A stretch of DNA of 64,000 nt from assembly GCA_004352715.1 (NCBI GenBank), contig SCFE01000005.1, positions 898,684 to 962,683 of the forward strand, written 5' to 3'. Shown here in pieces: positions 11,203-24,740 of this stretch (its first letter is position 1; each line of letters starts with the position of its first letter). The stretch is from Hofstenia miamia. Taxonomy: Eukaryota > Xenacoelomorpha > Acoela. A model generated the notes under the pieces. It saw only the letters and a program-made list of their open reading frames with translations, did no database searches and had not been told where the DNA came from. The position numbers and the translations under genes are program-made.

Positions 11203-13755
11203 TTAACCAGATTACTCAAAAGAAATATTAGAGCCACAGTTCAGCTTAGCAAATGTAATAATTCCAAATGATGACTTGCTCCCGATTCCACTAGAAATGG
11301 TCCCATTTTGGCCCCACATATTATTCTATTGTGACCCTGGGCCCGTTTCTGCAAGAATGCACTACCTGAATCCCATATTAATAGCTAGTTTTGAAAAATC
11401 ATTTCAACAATAATGTCACATGTTGATATTATTGAAGATAGAAAATTTTATGCTATTCCATTACAAATTCGAAGAGCAATTACTTCAATAGATTTTGAAA
11501 TAATGATTAAATTACCACATGATATTGTAAAATTTCTGATTATGTTTTTTTGGGGCTTCGATGGAAAAGAATAGAGGCTAAATTTGCTGGGAAGCATGTG
11601 AACAGGAAGTCGAGTTACCAGCAGTGAAAGTAATATGTTGTTTTAAGTAGTGATGCTGCTTTAAAAAACAAGAAGTTGTAAATTTTTTATACATATTTTG
11701 ACAAAAATATCTGTATTGTCATGAATTTTGTCTTAGAAGCAAGTAGATGGCCAAACAAGGAAATTTGAATTTATGAGCCATAATCAACATAGTTTCATTG
11801 AAAGCATTAGAAAACAATTTTAAGAAAAAAGCAATTAGTGAATTTAAAGGTTATATAGACAATAAGTTCATAAATAATATAATAAATCATATTTTATGAG
11901 TGCACAATAGCAAGTCCAATTAATTTATAAGGAAATGCACAAAGCTTCTCACAGCGGAAATTGCTTAGCTAACCAATTAATGAATAAGCCGAAGGCATCA
12001 AAGAAATATTTGGATTGAAGAATTATAAAAAACTTTTCTAAATTATCAATGAAAATATATAAAGCGCTTAATTATAATATATAAAATATTCATTATTATT
12101 AAAGTAAAAGTTTTTCAACAAAAACACTCACTCTAGTAGATCATTTCACTCATTTTTAATGTCCAATAGTTATAAAGCGCTCACAGTTCAAATCAACGGT
12201 AAAGAAGCAAACAAAGCTGTGATTGTTAAGATAAACAGCAAGCAAATTTTTTTTATCCTTAAAAACTTCTGAATCAGTTTTTTGATATATACTTATATAA
12301 AAATCAATTCTAAATTTAAAAGTATTCTAGGCAAAACTTTTGCAGGTACATGCAATAACAGATTTTGAATTTATTAAATTTGTTACCAATATTGAAATAA
12401 TTCCCAAAATGTAAACCAAATTTTTATAGAAAATTGAACGTCATAGAATTACTATTTAGATAATTAATCCTCATCTTTGAACGAAATAAATTTCAGTGTA
12501 TTTCTGCACAAGACATTAAATAGTTTACTAAATTTATAAAATCATTAAATTACAAAGGGTTTCTATGCAATTACTGTGATTTATGAAGTGTTCATCCAAC
12601 AGGAGCAATCAAGTGTTTTTAACGAACTGATTATAAAGTACTCCAGAATACACTAAGTTAAAAGAAAAGTTTCCGATTGGTGAAAAAAATCAAAAACTAA
12701 GCTAATGAAATAATTAATTGAACAAATTGAATAGAAATAGCTAAAAACTTAAATAATTAACACAGATGGTATCTCATAACTTTGAAATTTGAAGAAATTA
12801 ACTGAAGATAGATTATTCATATTACAATAAAGTTAAATCCAAATCAATTGTGTTTTCCAACAATTCATTAGAAAGTAAACAGAAATATGAACCCCACAGG
12901 TTTTACTTAGACTTAAGCCCATTTTGTACTTTCTAAAAAGACTATACCCAATGTGATTTCTATGGAAATTTTTGGGGAAATTTCAAGATAACTGAAGGTT
13001 TATGAAAAATGCCAAATAGTGTTTAAAATTTAAGGGGCGGCTTTCTTGTAAAATGAATCACGATCTCAAATATCTATTGAGGAGAAATGCAAAGTTTTTG
13101 TCTATGCTAAGTAATCAATCTGTCATTAAGGAATTACAGAAATTTTCAAAAACTATATTATGGATGAAAATGATTGGGATGAAATGAAATTTATTCATTA
13201 TACATAGCACTGAGTAAGATTTGAAATTGATTCTTATCCTTTCAATTGATGTAGATCGATTTTATCCCGCATGGCGTTTCTGTGTAGAATGTTGTTCTTG
13301 TATCGCATAATCGCATAAATTCAAACACAGCCTAGCTGATGAATATCATACTTTTAGATTACCCTAGAAAACAGAAGCTGACCAAGAAGCTCAATGGGTG
13401 TTAACAGATGCCGGTTTCTCCTATTGGAACATCAAATGTTGTATGTAGAGAACTGTCTTTCAGTGGGACCAAATCTTTTAGGTATGAATAAAAGATTGAA
13501 AATGGGGGTTTCATAATCTTGCAAAACCGTCGTTATCTACCATGTATTCAGTGATTTGTTTGTTTCTGAGTATTTCAAGGATATTGTGTAGGTTGTACAT
13601 GTACAATTGTGTAAACACACGAAAATTTTTGTGTATTCGTGCTGTTATCATGCCTCGAGTACAAAACCCTATGTCTAACAGGTTACTATGTGTAGGTCGG
13701 AGGCAACGAATGAATATTTATGGATAAAAAAGTGGAAGCTAGAAAAAAATATGTA
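11203..13755. other. AT-rich stretch without a recognised gene
   Basis: A plus-strand stop-free patch of about 60 codons follows the mariner element (about 11216-11410) and is less AT-rich than its surroundings, but no family was recognised. The rest to 13755 shows no exon or repeat that could be supported. Confidence 0.35.
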
Positions 13756-14144
13756 TAGTACTTTACATCGTAATACTTTCAACAAATTTAAAAATTTTAT
13801 TCAAATTGTCTTTCCGTTTTATTTTTTAATTTATTTTAAAAAGAATAATACCTTTTAAGAAAGTAATTGTATCTATGAATATCTGACTAATTCCTCTCAA
13901 GCAATCAATAATCGCACAGAAATCAGATATTTGCAGTAGTAAAAATTTGTCATGACCAGTTCGCATTAGCATAACAATCAATTTCAAACATTAGTTTCTA
14001 GATGAACTTCCGCTTAGTTATTTACTGATGTAAATCTGAATTCTGGAGTGAAAATAAATATGCCACTGTCTTTGATTCGTATATGTATAATTTTGAACGA
14101 TGTGATGCTCATAGTTTCAGTTGAATTATTAAGTTAGTTATAAT
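13756..14144. repeat. 389-bp direct repeat, copy 1 (probable contig overlap)
   Basis: Appears identical to 14938-15326. It ends directly at the single N at 14145. It has no TG...CA ends, so it is unlikely to be an LTR. See the finding on scaffold structure. Confidence 0.85.
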
Positions 14145-14145
14145 N

Positions 14146-14936
14146 TAATCAGTTTTATTAATGTTCTGTTTAATCGTTCGATTGCCCCATTTGCTTGTGG
14201 GTGATATGCAGTCGTTCTCTCACTTTCAATTTCTAACAGTTTTGACATCTCTTGAAATAGCGCACTTTTGAACTGTGTTCCCTTATCGGTGATTATCTTT
14301 TCCATAGGTCCTAGTTTTAATATCCATTCTTTCATTATTATATTCGCTGTTTCTTCTGCTGTTGTGTTTTTCATTGGTACAATTCTGGCGTATCGTGTAA
14401 AATTATCTATCATTACTAGGATATACTGATACCCTTCATCATCCTTTGACAACATTTCTAAATCTATATGCACTATCTCATTCGGTCGCGTCACTATTAT
14501 CTTTTCCAATGGCGCTCTTTGTGTTGGGAAGTGTTGTTTATTATTTAACAGACATACACTTATTAATCACGACTCCACTATTTTGCGTAATCCTGTTGTT
14601 ATATATTTCGATTTAAATGTCATTTCCGTCTGTGTAATTCTGAGATGTCCTCTCTCATGGGCTTTTCGTACTATATCTCTTTTATAGTACTTCGGTATTG
14701 CTATTCTGTTCATTCTACCTGCTGCATATAACAATCCATTTTTGTTCAATTTCCAGTTAAATCTTCTGTAGTAATTCCTCGCATTTTTTCCTAACGTCAA
14801 TTGTGTGTTTTCAATTTCTCCTCTGATTTCTTCTAGAATTATATCTTCTTTTTGTTTTTCGATTATCTCTTCCTCTGTTATCTCTTCCTTCAACGTAATT
14901 GTTGTAATTGCCTCTCCTTTTCTGTCGACGTTTATC
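14146..14936 (-). pseudogene. Ty3/gypsy-type retrotransposon integrase fragment
   Basis: The minus strand encodes, in one frame, an integrase zinc-binding region (about 14893-14567, with H-E-R-G-H; the following C-x-x-C is damaged) and the start of the catalytic core (14509-14146). The core shows H-I-D at the first acidic position, then I-T-D-K-G-T-Q-F with the second catalytic aspartate, and H-P-Q-A-N-G-A-I-E-R-L-N-R-T with the glutamate. A TGA at about 14564-14566 and loss of one zinc cysteine break the frame, so it is inactive. No protease, reverse transcriptase or LTR is present. The piece is bounded by single Ns at 14145 and 14937 and may have been placed here by the assembler. Confidence 0.85.
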
Positions 14937-14937
14937 N

Positions 14938-15326
14938 TAGTACTTTACATCGTAATACTTTCAACAAATTTAAAAATTTTATTCAAATTGTCTTTCCGTT
15001 TTATTTTTTAATTTATTTTAAAAAGAATAATACCTTTTAAGAAAGTAATTGTATCTATGAATATCTGACTAATTCCTCTCAAGCAATCAATAATCGCACA
15101 GAAATCAGATATTTGCAGTAGTAAAAATTTGTCATGACCAGTTCGCATTAGCATAACAATCAATTTCAAACATTAGTTTCTAGATGAACTTCCGCTTAGT
15201 TATTTACTGATGTAAATCTGAATTCTGGAGTGAAAATAAATATGCCACTGTCTTTGATTCGTATATGTATAATTTTGAACGATGTGATGCTCATAGTTTC
15301 AGTTGAATTATTAAGTTAGTTATAAT
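14938..15326. repeat. 389-bp direct repeat, copy 2
   Basis: Second copy of 13756-14144. It starts directly after the N at 14937 and runs on into unique sequence at 15327. Confidence 0.85.
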
Positions 15327-17391
15327 ATATAATTAGGAACAATTGTTAACTATACCATGATGTGAAAAATAAACAAATTGAATAAAATCAGGGTAAGAAC
15401 ATTTCAAAAAATTTAACAGATAATATAATATAGCTAAAAAAGATAAGCAACATATTTCTCAATATTAAGAAAATGCATTAAATACTAGAAAAGAAAGTCT
15501 CAGGAAATAAATACAAAGCACATAGAGAGTCAAAATAGTTTTTTTATTGAATACGCACTTATTCTACGACGCTTAGAACATAAACATTTAAGAATATAAA
15601 ACATTTAAAAACTTTTAACCCAATCAGAACTTCAAATACCAATTCACTCAAATTTTCCTATGAACTTCTGAATGTTCACCTATTATTTCCAAAAATCAAT
15701 CAAAATAATTAAATTAATCCGCAAAAGCCAATTCTGTAAAACAAAATAACTAAAAATCCCCATAAAATTATCCGAGTATAAAAAATAAACAGAAAATGTT
15801 TGCAGTAAATTGTTAAGTTTTTCGGTAAAATATAAGAAGTTGAGATTACCCATCTGAAATAATCAAAAAAATTTAAGACATAGCTAAAACAGGCTAATCA
15901 GTTTTTTCTATTACATGGCAAAACCCGTTCCAATACCTGAATATTTGACTAGTGCACGCTCGATGTAAGAGATATCAAAACAGAACTGAGATTTCTTTTA
16001 GGGTTCTGTTATTCTTTTCATTATATTCACATATTTCGCAAACATTAGATTTTGTTAAACTGTCAGCAGGAATACATGCAAGGAAGAGGTCAATGAAGTA
16101 ACGATCTCCCAACTCGGAACGGTTTTTGCCTGTAGTCATAGTAATAAAAGTAATCACCAGAAACACGAACCAGTTACATTAAAAACTATTAATACAACTG
16201 GTAACAAAGTAACTGTATTAGTCTTTTTCCAGATATGAACAAAATGAAACATTTGAATAGGCCTATGAAAAATTCCTCAATCTCTTCCATTGCAGATTAG
16301 AGCAAAATTTTATTTAAATCTCTGACTGTTATTCTTTTTATTCACACAATTGCAAATTCAACCTCATGGCGTTAGCCCAAGTAATAGACCTGCTATGCTT
16401 AAACTGTGCTGCTTCACAACTAATTTGTATTTAGCGTTTAAAACAATTAAATATCATATGCAAATTGGACTAAATTTAGACTGATATTTAAACGTTATTT
16501 GTCAGATCTAATAAGGCAATAATGGTAGAAAAAGACATGCTGTTGTAAATTCACTTAAAACAAATAAATAATTTAATATTAACAAAGTGGCGACCCATAA
16601 ATTAAATAAGCAATGATAACACTTAACGCAAAAATCAATATGAATCAATTATTGGTTTAGAAAAGACATGAATATTTAATAACTACAGCCAGTTGAAATA
16701 AAATCACTTACAAAAATGGCAAAACAAAAGAGAATTGTAGTGCTACTCCAGCAATTACCAATATCTGCATCTATTCAAAGCAGTGAATATTTATAAAATA
16801 TAGCTATAATAACATACCATCCTTACAAATACTTCAATTGCATGTGATCACAATTATTTTTGAAGAGATTACATTTATTGGAGGCAATTGTAATTGCTGT
16901 GCTTTTGAAGTGGTATACAAAGTAATTCCAGAAATTGACTTAGTACGTTACACACTGTGCATGTACTTGTTTTGTAATGACTAGAAAAAGTATGTTATGA
17001 GTTATTCGTTATACTGTAGACACGCGCATAGGTCGAAAATTGTGGCCAATCAAATGAAGGAAATGCCATAATCAAAATAACATTGGACGCTAATTATTTC
17101 ATTGGAATCCTTGAGGTTAATTTGTTCTAGAAATAAGAATTGAAACTTATTACTAGCTAGAAGCACATTAGATTGAAACATTAGACGCTAAATGTTTTAT
17201 AGGAAACAAGGAAAATTACAAGCGACTTCATATATCCTTGAAGTAAATTACTGCACATCAAATTTATGAATGAAATTTTTAATTTTTCATCATAGATGTT
17301 GTAGATTTTGTATTAATAATTTTCTTAAATTTCTGCGTAATGAAGAATTGAGTTCATTAGCTCAAGAATGGAATACACTGATTTTGTCAAA

Positions 17392-17393
<2 letters not shown>
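15327..17393. other. AT-rich stretch, nothing recognised
   Basis: No exon-like or repeat structure could be supported in this roughly 2-kb stretch. Confidence 0.4.
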
Positions 17394-17435
<42 letters not shown>

Positions 17436-18560
17436 GTTTAAGCCAATTTATTGCATAAGTTAATAACAATAACTACAAATTAACACAAACAAATACACAC
17501 AAACAAATATAAATATACAAAAATATAAATATGCACCTTACTTAAAGGGCTTAAAATTTATATAAATTGAGTCCAGGTGTTTAATTCATTTGCAATTCCT
17601 ATAAATGATTGCTTTTCCAGGAAAATTTCCTTTATTTTTTTCTTAAAATGCTTATAATTTTTTTCAGTTTTAATTTCTACATTGAGATCATTCCACAATT
17701 TCGAACACACAAATGTAAATGAATCTTTGCGATTGAAATTGCTAAAAAGTTTTTTGTTTCTTTGATTGTGCTTTAGGAAATCATTTAGGAACTTAAAGGA
17801 ATTTGAGCTATTAACATATTTATGCATTATGCAGAGCGATTGATATTGGATGTAATATAAAGGTGATAGTATCTTATACGTTGATATTAAGTCTCTGACG
17901 GAATTTTGTTTGGGGATTAATTGAGTGATCTCAAAGGCCAGTTGTACATTTTTGATAATGATGTTCTATTTCTAGTAGTTATATGTTGAAAGAAAAAGCA
18001 GCAATAACTAAATTCACTGATTACAAAAGAATTAATAAACTGTTTATGATATGATTTCCCTAGGTGCCGTAAATGATATAAAAATTTAATTCCAGATGCC
18101 ATTTTTCATAATTTTAAAGACAAAAATTCATTAAATTTTAAATCTTGATCAATTGTTACTCCTAAATAACACACTGATTTACATTGCTCAATTACATTTT
18201 TATTTATGTTAATTTTGATAATTTCAGAAATCTTTTGATATTCCTTTGGTGCAAATATAATAAATTGAGTTTTATTTGCATTAATTTTTAATCTATTATC
18301 AAAATACGTAATCAATGATTTAATGTCTTTAGTCAAAAACTTAGTAGCCTCAAATGGATTTTTCGATGTTCTAATAATACATGTGTCATCAGCGTATTGG
18401 TAAATAGTTTCCTTTTTAATGATCGAGACATATCGTTTACAATAAGATAGGCCCTAATGCTGTGCATTGTGAAACTCCAAGATTTGTAGTTGTATAGTCT
18501 GAAAAAATTCCGTCTAATTTTACACGCTGTTTTCGATTATTCAAAAAGTGCATTTTATTC
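17394..18560 (-). mobile_element. 5'-truncated LINE (jockey/CR1-like) with (TTA)n tail
   Basis: Minus-strand reverse-transcriptase remains occur in order. About 18530-18445 has a Q-R-V-K-L motif, then a G-V-S-Q-C-T-A-L-G-P-I block, a decayed form of the usual GVPQGTVLGP. About 18336-18106 has K-T-Q-F-I-I-F and Y-L-G-V-T-I-D. The C-terminal 'connection' region follows at 18102-17917 and 17827-17558, ending W-N-D-L-N plus a basic helix. The parts lie in different frames with stops, so the copy is dead. On the minus strand it ends in a (TTA)n run at 17394-17433, typical of LINEs that finish in a short microsatellite. The 5' end stops in another ATT-rich stretch near 18560; endonuclease and first reading frame are missing. 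Confidence 0.8.
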
Positions 18561-19149
18561 CAAAAGTGCATTAATAATAATAATGAACATAATAATAAAA
18601 AAATAATTAAAAAAAAATAATATTAAAATAATGAATTTTACGCCTAAGTGACATAAGGTAACAATAAAATAATTTTGACTTATAAATTTAAAAGATTTAA
18701 AAAGTTAAATATTTGGATAACTTTGAATTAAAGGTTCTTAAGAAAAGTAATAGATAATAATTTACATCAAAGTCATAGTTGCCAATACGTAATTTGCTAA
18801 CGAAGGAAAATATTCTGAAGATTTTTTTTATTGGAGGAAGTTTGACCTGAATGATATGAATTTCAAATGAAGAATTTGAAGAGTAAGCGCAGCGAAAAAC
18901 ACGATTCTGTCGATTTTTAAAGTAGACAAAGAATCAAGATTTCAGTAATGTGAGTATCGCTTAGAAAATAAGAAACAGTCAAAATTATAAAGCAAATATT
19001 GATTTGAATAGTGAGTATACTTGGGTATAACACATTTTAAGTAAGACATTGAATTTTAAGAGGAATGCAGGATAAGTTACTACTAATGCCAACTACGATA
19101 TCAGTTACTGCAACTTTAACCTAATTTCACTAGGAATTTTTTTAAAATC

Positions 19150-19265
19150 TGATGGTTTAACTAATAAAGATATTTAAAATCTTAAAACAGCACAAGATAG
19201 AAAGTTGACTCCTTTTTCGTGTTCAATTTTAATTCGTAACCCGAAAGATCTTCGACGGTCTATCT
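19150..19265. repeat. Dispersed repeat fragment related to 58350-58445
   Basis: The words AAGATATTTAA, AAGATAGAAA and TTCAATTTTAATT recur in the same order and spacing in both places, with many substitutions. This is probably the remains of one transposon family. Confidence 0.45.
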
Positions 19266-22200
19266 ACAAAAAATATATGTAAGCAGCTGTTCCGATGTCT
19301 TTAGAGCTACTGGTTTTCTGAAGATTAAATATTGCGAGAGCTTGAATGCTTTGTTGCGATATTTCTTGTTTTTTGTGAAAGCCAAGCATAAAGAGCGTCA
19401 TGTGCTTAAACTGTTTTTGTAATGTCTCTTATTTAGAAGGTGCTTCTATCTTTGCTAACGACAAATTTCTCAGACATGAACTAAATATATTCTTGAAACT
19501 GGTAGGACAAGTTTACTCAAGAAATCTTGCCTGTTTTAGAAATAACATTTATTGATTTCCCAAGTGTCGCTTGACATTGCTAATAATTTAAACGTGTTTG
19601 CAGTTTCCAATAAAACTAGTACATATGGGGCATAAATTTGTATCTGTCACTTTTTGTTGAAATTGTATCGGCGTGAAATTTATCTGTCCTAAAGCTAAAT
19701 AGTTTTTCAAGAGAGAATCAGTTAAATTCCAAAGACAAATTTCCCAATTTAAAAAAAAACTTTTGCAAATTTGTAAAATTTTCGGTTAAAATGGTATTTA
19801 GAGAATTTGGAAAAGTTTCTGTTGTGGTTTATTTCAATTTTTAAATTCTTCATGATAATTTTTGAGTCAGTTAAATTATTTGAAAGAAGATATTTAAGCA
19901 TCTAGGATTCAGATTGCTTTTTAATACAAGAACTTGCTCAGTCTTGGGAATATTTTCAAAAGATACACTTCCAAAGCTTCAGCGAACTTGCTTAAATATG
20001 AATGCAATTTCAATATGGTAGAAATAACTAGTTCACGGATAGCAGCTTTAAAATCTATAAGTCAATATTTATTAACAAGCAAATGTACCCCTGATTGGAT
20101 GTGAAAGACAAAATTTAAGAAATAGTTCAAACGTTTTTACTTTATACACATAATCTTACTACAATAGAACACAATTTAAGTTAGATTATCATTTAAACAA
20201 GTAGAGTTGATTGCAACTTATTAAGGGAAACTATTACAGTTTGATTTGAAATTATATCGCACTACTACGGATGCTCTGAAAATGGGAAATTAAGTCCGTA
20301 TAATAGCGTACATGAAATATATGTGCTATAGAATTTTGTGACTGAGTGAACTGCATACTGTGTTATCAGGAATTGTGATTAGATATAGAAGAGAATGTTA
20401 AAATTTCAAATTTTCCTTTGCATGCATAATGCAACCTTATCTTGAGAGCGCTAATTGCCAACGGATGATAAATATATTCCCTACTATCTAACTGAATAAC
20501 TATGGAAACTACTAAGGTAAAGTTTTGTACATAAGGCTAATTTTTAAGACTAAACTTTCGGGAAATATGTTCTCATTTGACGACTACAGTGGAAATGGAT
20601 GGGAAAATGGTGGGAGTACACCATTTCGAATGAAAATGAGATGGCACTCTAACTCCTGAAAAAAAATATTAGTAAGGTTAATTATACTTTAAATGAAACC
20701 GACTACGATTTAAGTAAAACCGAATACGAAACAACTAGAATATCTTATGAAACCATTTAATAATTCAAATGTTTACATCATGTTAATTAAAGAGGAAATG
20801 TAGACAATGAACGAAACTGCAAAGACCTAACTCTTAATAAGGGTATTATGAAAAAATAAAATTTCGAAAAACTTATCAAATTTGTAAGATTGTATTTGAG
20901 CATGTTGCAAACAAAACAATAAGTTGTAATTTAATGAAAATATTCTGTTCTAAGGGGAGTGCTTCAAATTGGACACAAGTGAAATCAGAAGGGGGGGGAA
21001 TCATCGTATAGAAACGGCTGGCCTATGAGCAAATCATACATTTTGCTTGTCTTCTCAGTGAAACATGAAAGTTGGAAAGTTGTGCATGCTTTATTGTTCG
21101 ATAATTTATCTAAAATGTGTTAGGGATTTCATAAATATAATGGTATGTAGCAATTTTAACTGGTGCTTTTAACAAGATAGCTAACATCAAGCCGGAAAGG
21201 ATATTTGAGTTATTTTTTCACAAGCTGATTTGGAAGTATATAAGAGTTTATTGCTAAATATAACAATATTTCTATGAGATTGCAATGTGGCAATGAAATG
21301 GTTCAACCAGCAATGCATGAGATTTACATGGGGCATAAATACCTTGTATAGTGGTAAAAAATAAGGAATATTTGGAAGCTACATGAAGTAGGCTATATGT
21401 AAATGCATCAAGGCTTTGTATCTCTAGATTAGTGGTCTGATACCAGGACTATTTTGTTTGTGGTAAATATTTGTGTTTTTTAATTTATATTACTTATTAG
21501 AGGTTTTGAACCAATTAGGTTATGCACTAGTATCGCAAAAAAACAACTCGGTGGAAATGTAATAATCCAGCATTCCCAAAGTAGAATTATTGCCAAATAA
21601 TGTACGCCTATATTATGTACAGAAGTTTGGTTATTTTAGAAGAATATTTTTGTGCATGGCTGGCCTTGGTGATTGGGTGAGTATGTAAAGTAGACTTCAG
21701 GTTTGGGTGGAGTAGTGTAGTCCTATTAACTCAAGAAGGCTAGGCCTCCACATCCACACCCGTCGTAAAAACGCTTACACACACCCTTCTATATATTGCT
21801 TTCACCAAAAAAAAACTATCAAAAATTACATTAACACACAGACTAAGTTAATATTTGCTGCAATTCATTGAGATTTCTCGAGTTTCGGAGTGACATCTTC
21901 TGCTTTGACGATCACCAGCAACTAAATAATCTAAAAATTCATCTAAGTGCATTTCCTTGCTAAGTTGTTTTCTCCGGCATCTTTTGCACTTCTACAAAAA
22001 TGAGTGAAAAGGGTCAAACAGTTATTCCAAATAGCAGTAATAGTGGGACTGGATGATCACCGAATTTCGTTTACCTTATCAAATTTCTGAACTGAATATC
22101 AAGATCTTTACATATTTCTTGTACTTCTCTTGCAACTTTCGGTTATTTCAAGTAAATCTTATACAAAATGATTTTAAATGAAACGTTGAAATGATTGAAA

Positions 22201-23514
22201 TCATAACATCGTGAATTTCGAATTACAATATATTATTTACCTGGCAATTTTGTCATTCTGACCTACCGATAGGCTATTTCGCCACTGGGTAGTCTGCAAA
22301 TTTCATGGTTGGTTTATGGATTGCTAGAAAATGGAACTAAGCAAGTCTAAATTTTAAAGCAAGATGAGACTACATGGGCCTCAACGTTAGAATGGGTGCA
22401 GCCAACTAAATCCCTGATTGGGTGTAATTTACTAGGTTGGGAAATTCTATATAGCTTTTGTCAAAAGTTGCTTAGATATTGAATTGATTAATTACTTAAA
22501 TTAAATATCTTTAAGGTTTATATGATCTTGAAAGTAAATAAAATTCATATTGGGCTCAATAAATAAACGGATGTAATTTGAGCTAAGACAACCCCCAAAA
22601 TGATTTCAAGTGATTAGGCTTAATTCACCTAATATATAGATTCTTATTCATCATAACAATAACAGAAATTAAAAAGCTTACTGTCCAATGAGAATGGAGA
22701 TAAATACAAACAATGAACGTTCGCATTAAAAAAAGGAGGCATCATTTGCAATGGTGTCCCTTTACCTAAATCATATATATGATCATATATATTATTCCCA
22801 TAAGTATAAATACACATATAACTGAATCACATATGTGAGAAATGAAAGTGGGACAAATTTTTGTGAATTGCACCACCCCGCCAACAGAAGTTGTGCACTT
22901 CCCCACATTTTGTTGAAATTTATCCCCTGACTAACCCATGCTTTATATTCTGTTGTCCTCAATTGCCAACTCAGGAAATTCTACTCCAAGAAATATTTCC
23001 GATATCTTATTGCCCCATACTTGGTTTATGACAATTTTCATAACATTCCACCCAAGTACGAATGTCAAAAATTTTGTATCCTTTATTGCTTAGAAGTTAC
23101 AAAATCATTTTTTCAAATGCCATCTAATATTGCTACCGTTACCATGAGGAATTCAATGATAAACATGATGCAATGAAATTCATAATAAAAATTGAAATTT
23201 TCTCTTAAACTTATAAACAATTTAATAAAGCCAATATTTTATGCAGTATATTGGCACTCATGTAAGAGTAATTACACTCCTTCTACTGTAATTGCAAACC
23301 ATGTAGACGACAAATCAGAATAAAAAGTTCGTAAGTGGTACAATTGAGAAGAAACAAATTTCACAGAGATATAAAATGCATGATAATTAATTTTTCAAAA
23401 CATGACAAATTTAAATAGTAAGTCCAATTTTTATCAAGCAGGGAACTTTGTTGTAAGAAAATTACCAATACAATCTGTAAAATTGACAATTTTTCGTTCA
23501 GTTTTTTCCATGTA

Positions 23515-23570
23515 AATGGCTTTCAATATTTCTTAACAGGCTTGGATAAAATTGTTCAAAAATCGCTAGT
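23515..23570. repeat. Dispersed repeat fragment related to 58710-58765
   Basis: The runs TTTCAATATTTCTTAACAGG and AAATTGTTCAAAAAT are shared almost exactly with 58.7 kb. On the minus strand both encode F-E-Q-x-Y-P-S-L-L-R-N-I-E-S, so the family was once protein-coding. Confidence 0.6.
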
Positions 23571-24023
23571 AGAAATAGGGCTGAGATTAGTGAAGAAAAC
23601 ATGCAAGGAATGCAGACCCGGGCCCAACCCGAGCTAAAACATTTAATCAGTTATATGTAAATATATATAAATAAATAATAAAAAATGTGAAGAAGAAGTT
23701 AACCATTTGGGTACCCTTTTCACTATTGGACTGTGAAAATATCACAAATTCAAACAAGGGAACAGGGCTCTGGGAAATTTTTTAACAAAAAGGGTGACTG
23801 AGCGCTTTCTAAAATAGCCCTGACTAGAGGAAATACATAGATGGTTTAATGAACGTGGTTTTCTTCATTTACTGTGCTGTGATACTAATCAATTTGTTTG
23901 CCCATCAACTGACAATTTCATCAGAATAAGTCTGTTAATTGTATATATAGTACAAAGCTAAACTGACCTAAACTTCAAACATCATACATATTGAATAGAA
24001 TCCGGCTAGAATTATATATATAT

Positions 24024-24058
<35 letters not shown>

Positions 24059-24509
24059 TGTATATATCAAGACGAACTCTATACCAGGGTACAAGAACAT
24101 ATAAGATTAAATAATTATTGGAAGTTGGTTTATATTGAACATGATTTAATGGGAAAAATCATAATCTAGTTAGAATAACTATATTTAGCAGCAAATAAAA
24201 TTCTTATTAAATTGACAAACTATATACATCACGACAAATTTGTGAAAATCCAGTACATCTTTAGATAAATACAAAGTTTTACATACAACTACGCCAACAA
24301 AATTCTTTAAACTTAGTTATTACTTCATTACATATATTACATTTAGAATTAGTTTCTATTATGACATTAATGGCACTTAAATGTATGAACATGCATTATG
24401 TGGAGATATAGAAGAGAGCAGAGATACAAATTACAATCATATTATTTTCCCACCGGGGATTTAATTCAAATATGAATATTGCTTATTGCAATTGCATTTA
24501 TCTTACAAC

Positions 24510-24740
24510 ATTCAATATCGCTTGAAAACATGCTGTGTAGGTTATTATGCCAGTGGATATTACTTGAATCCACAAAAAGTTCCGATTTATCGTTTCCCCG
24601 GAATGCTGATGAAGCATCTGAATGGGAAAGAACAATTGTATCTCCAAAAATTGGAGTTTGTAAATTGCACCGGCCCACAAATGCAAAGTTAAGGGTGAGA
24701 CACTCACTTAGCAATCGTTATTTTGTAACTGTGTCTCTCT
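24510..24740 (+). pseudogene. Degenerate THAP-type zinc finger, transposase-derived
   Basis: The plus strand reads C-C-V-G-Y-Y-A-S-G-Y-Y, then V-P-I-Y-R-F-P. After a one-base frameshift at about 24600 it continues N-A-D-E-A-S-E-W-E-R-T-I. This is the order of a THAP domain (C-x2-4-C at the start, F/Y-x-F-P, then D/E-rich and a tryptophan). The second cysteine appears replaced by tyrosine and the C-x-x-H at the end is not clear. THAP domains bind DNA and occur in P-element-like and other cut-and-paste transposases as well as in host factors. The damage suggests a dead transposon fragment. The catalytic part was not seen. Confidence 0.45.

Larger units (their letters stand above)
18561..24500. 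other. Gene-poor AT-rich region with dispersed repeat fragments
   Basis: No exon was recognised in about 6 kb. Segments near 19150-19265 and 23515-23570 resemble parts of 58350-58770 and mark a dispersed repeat family. A (TA)n tract lies near 24010-24060. The remainder shows nothing that could be named. Confidence 0.4.

Noticed and set aside
11216-11410. Plus-strand stop-free patch rich in proline after the mariner element
   Set aside because: No family recognised and no clear splice sites; the proline content follows from a locally C-rich sequence.
13756-15326. LTR retrotransposon with 389-bp LTRs
   Set aside because: No TG...CA termini, no primer-binding site or polypurine tract seen, only integrase inside, and the borders coincide with single Ns.
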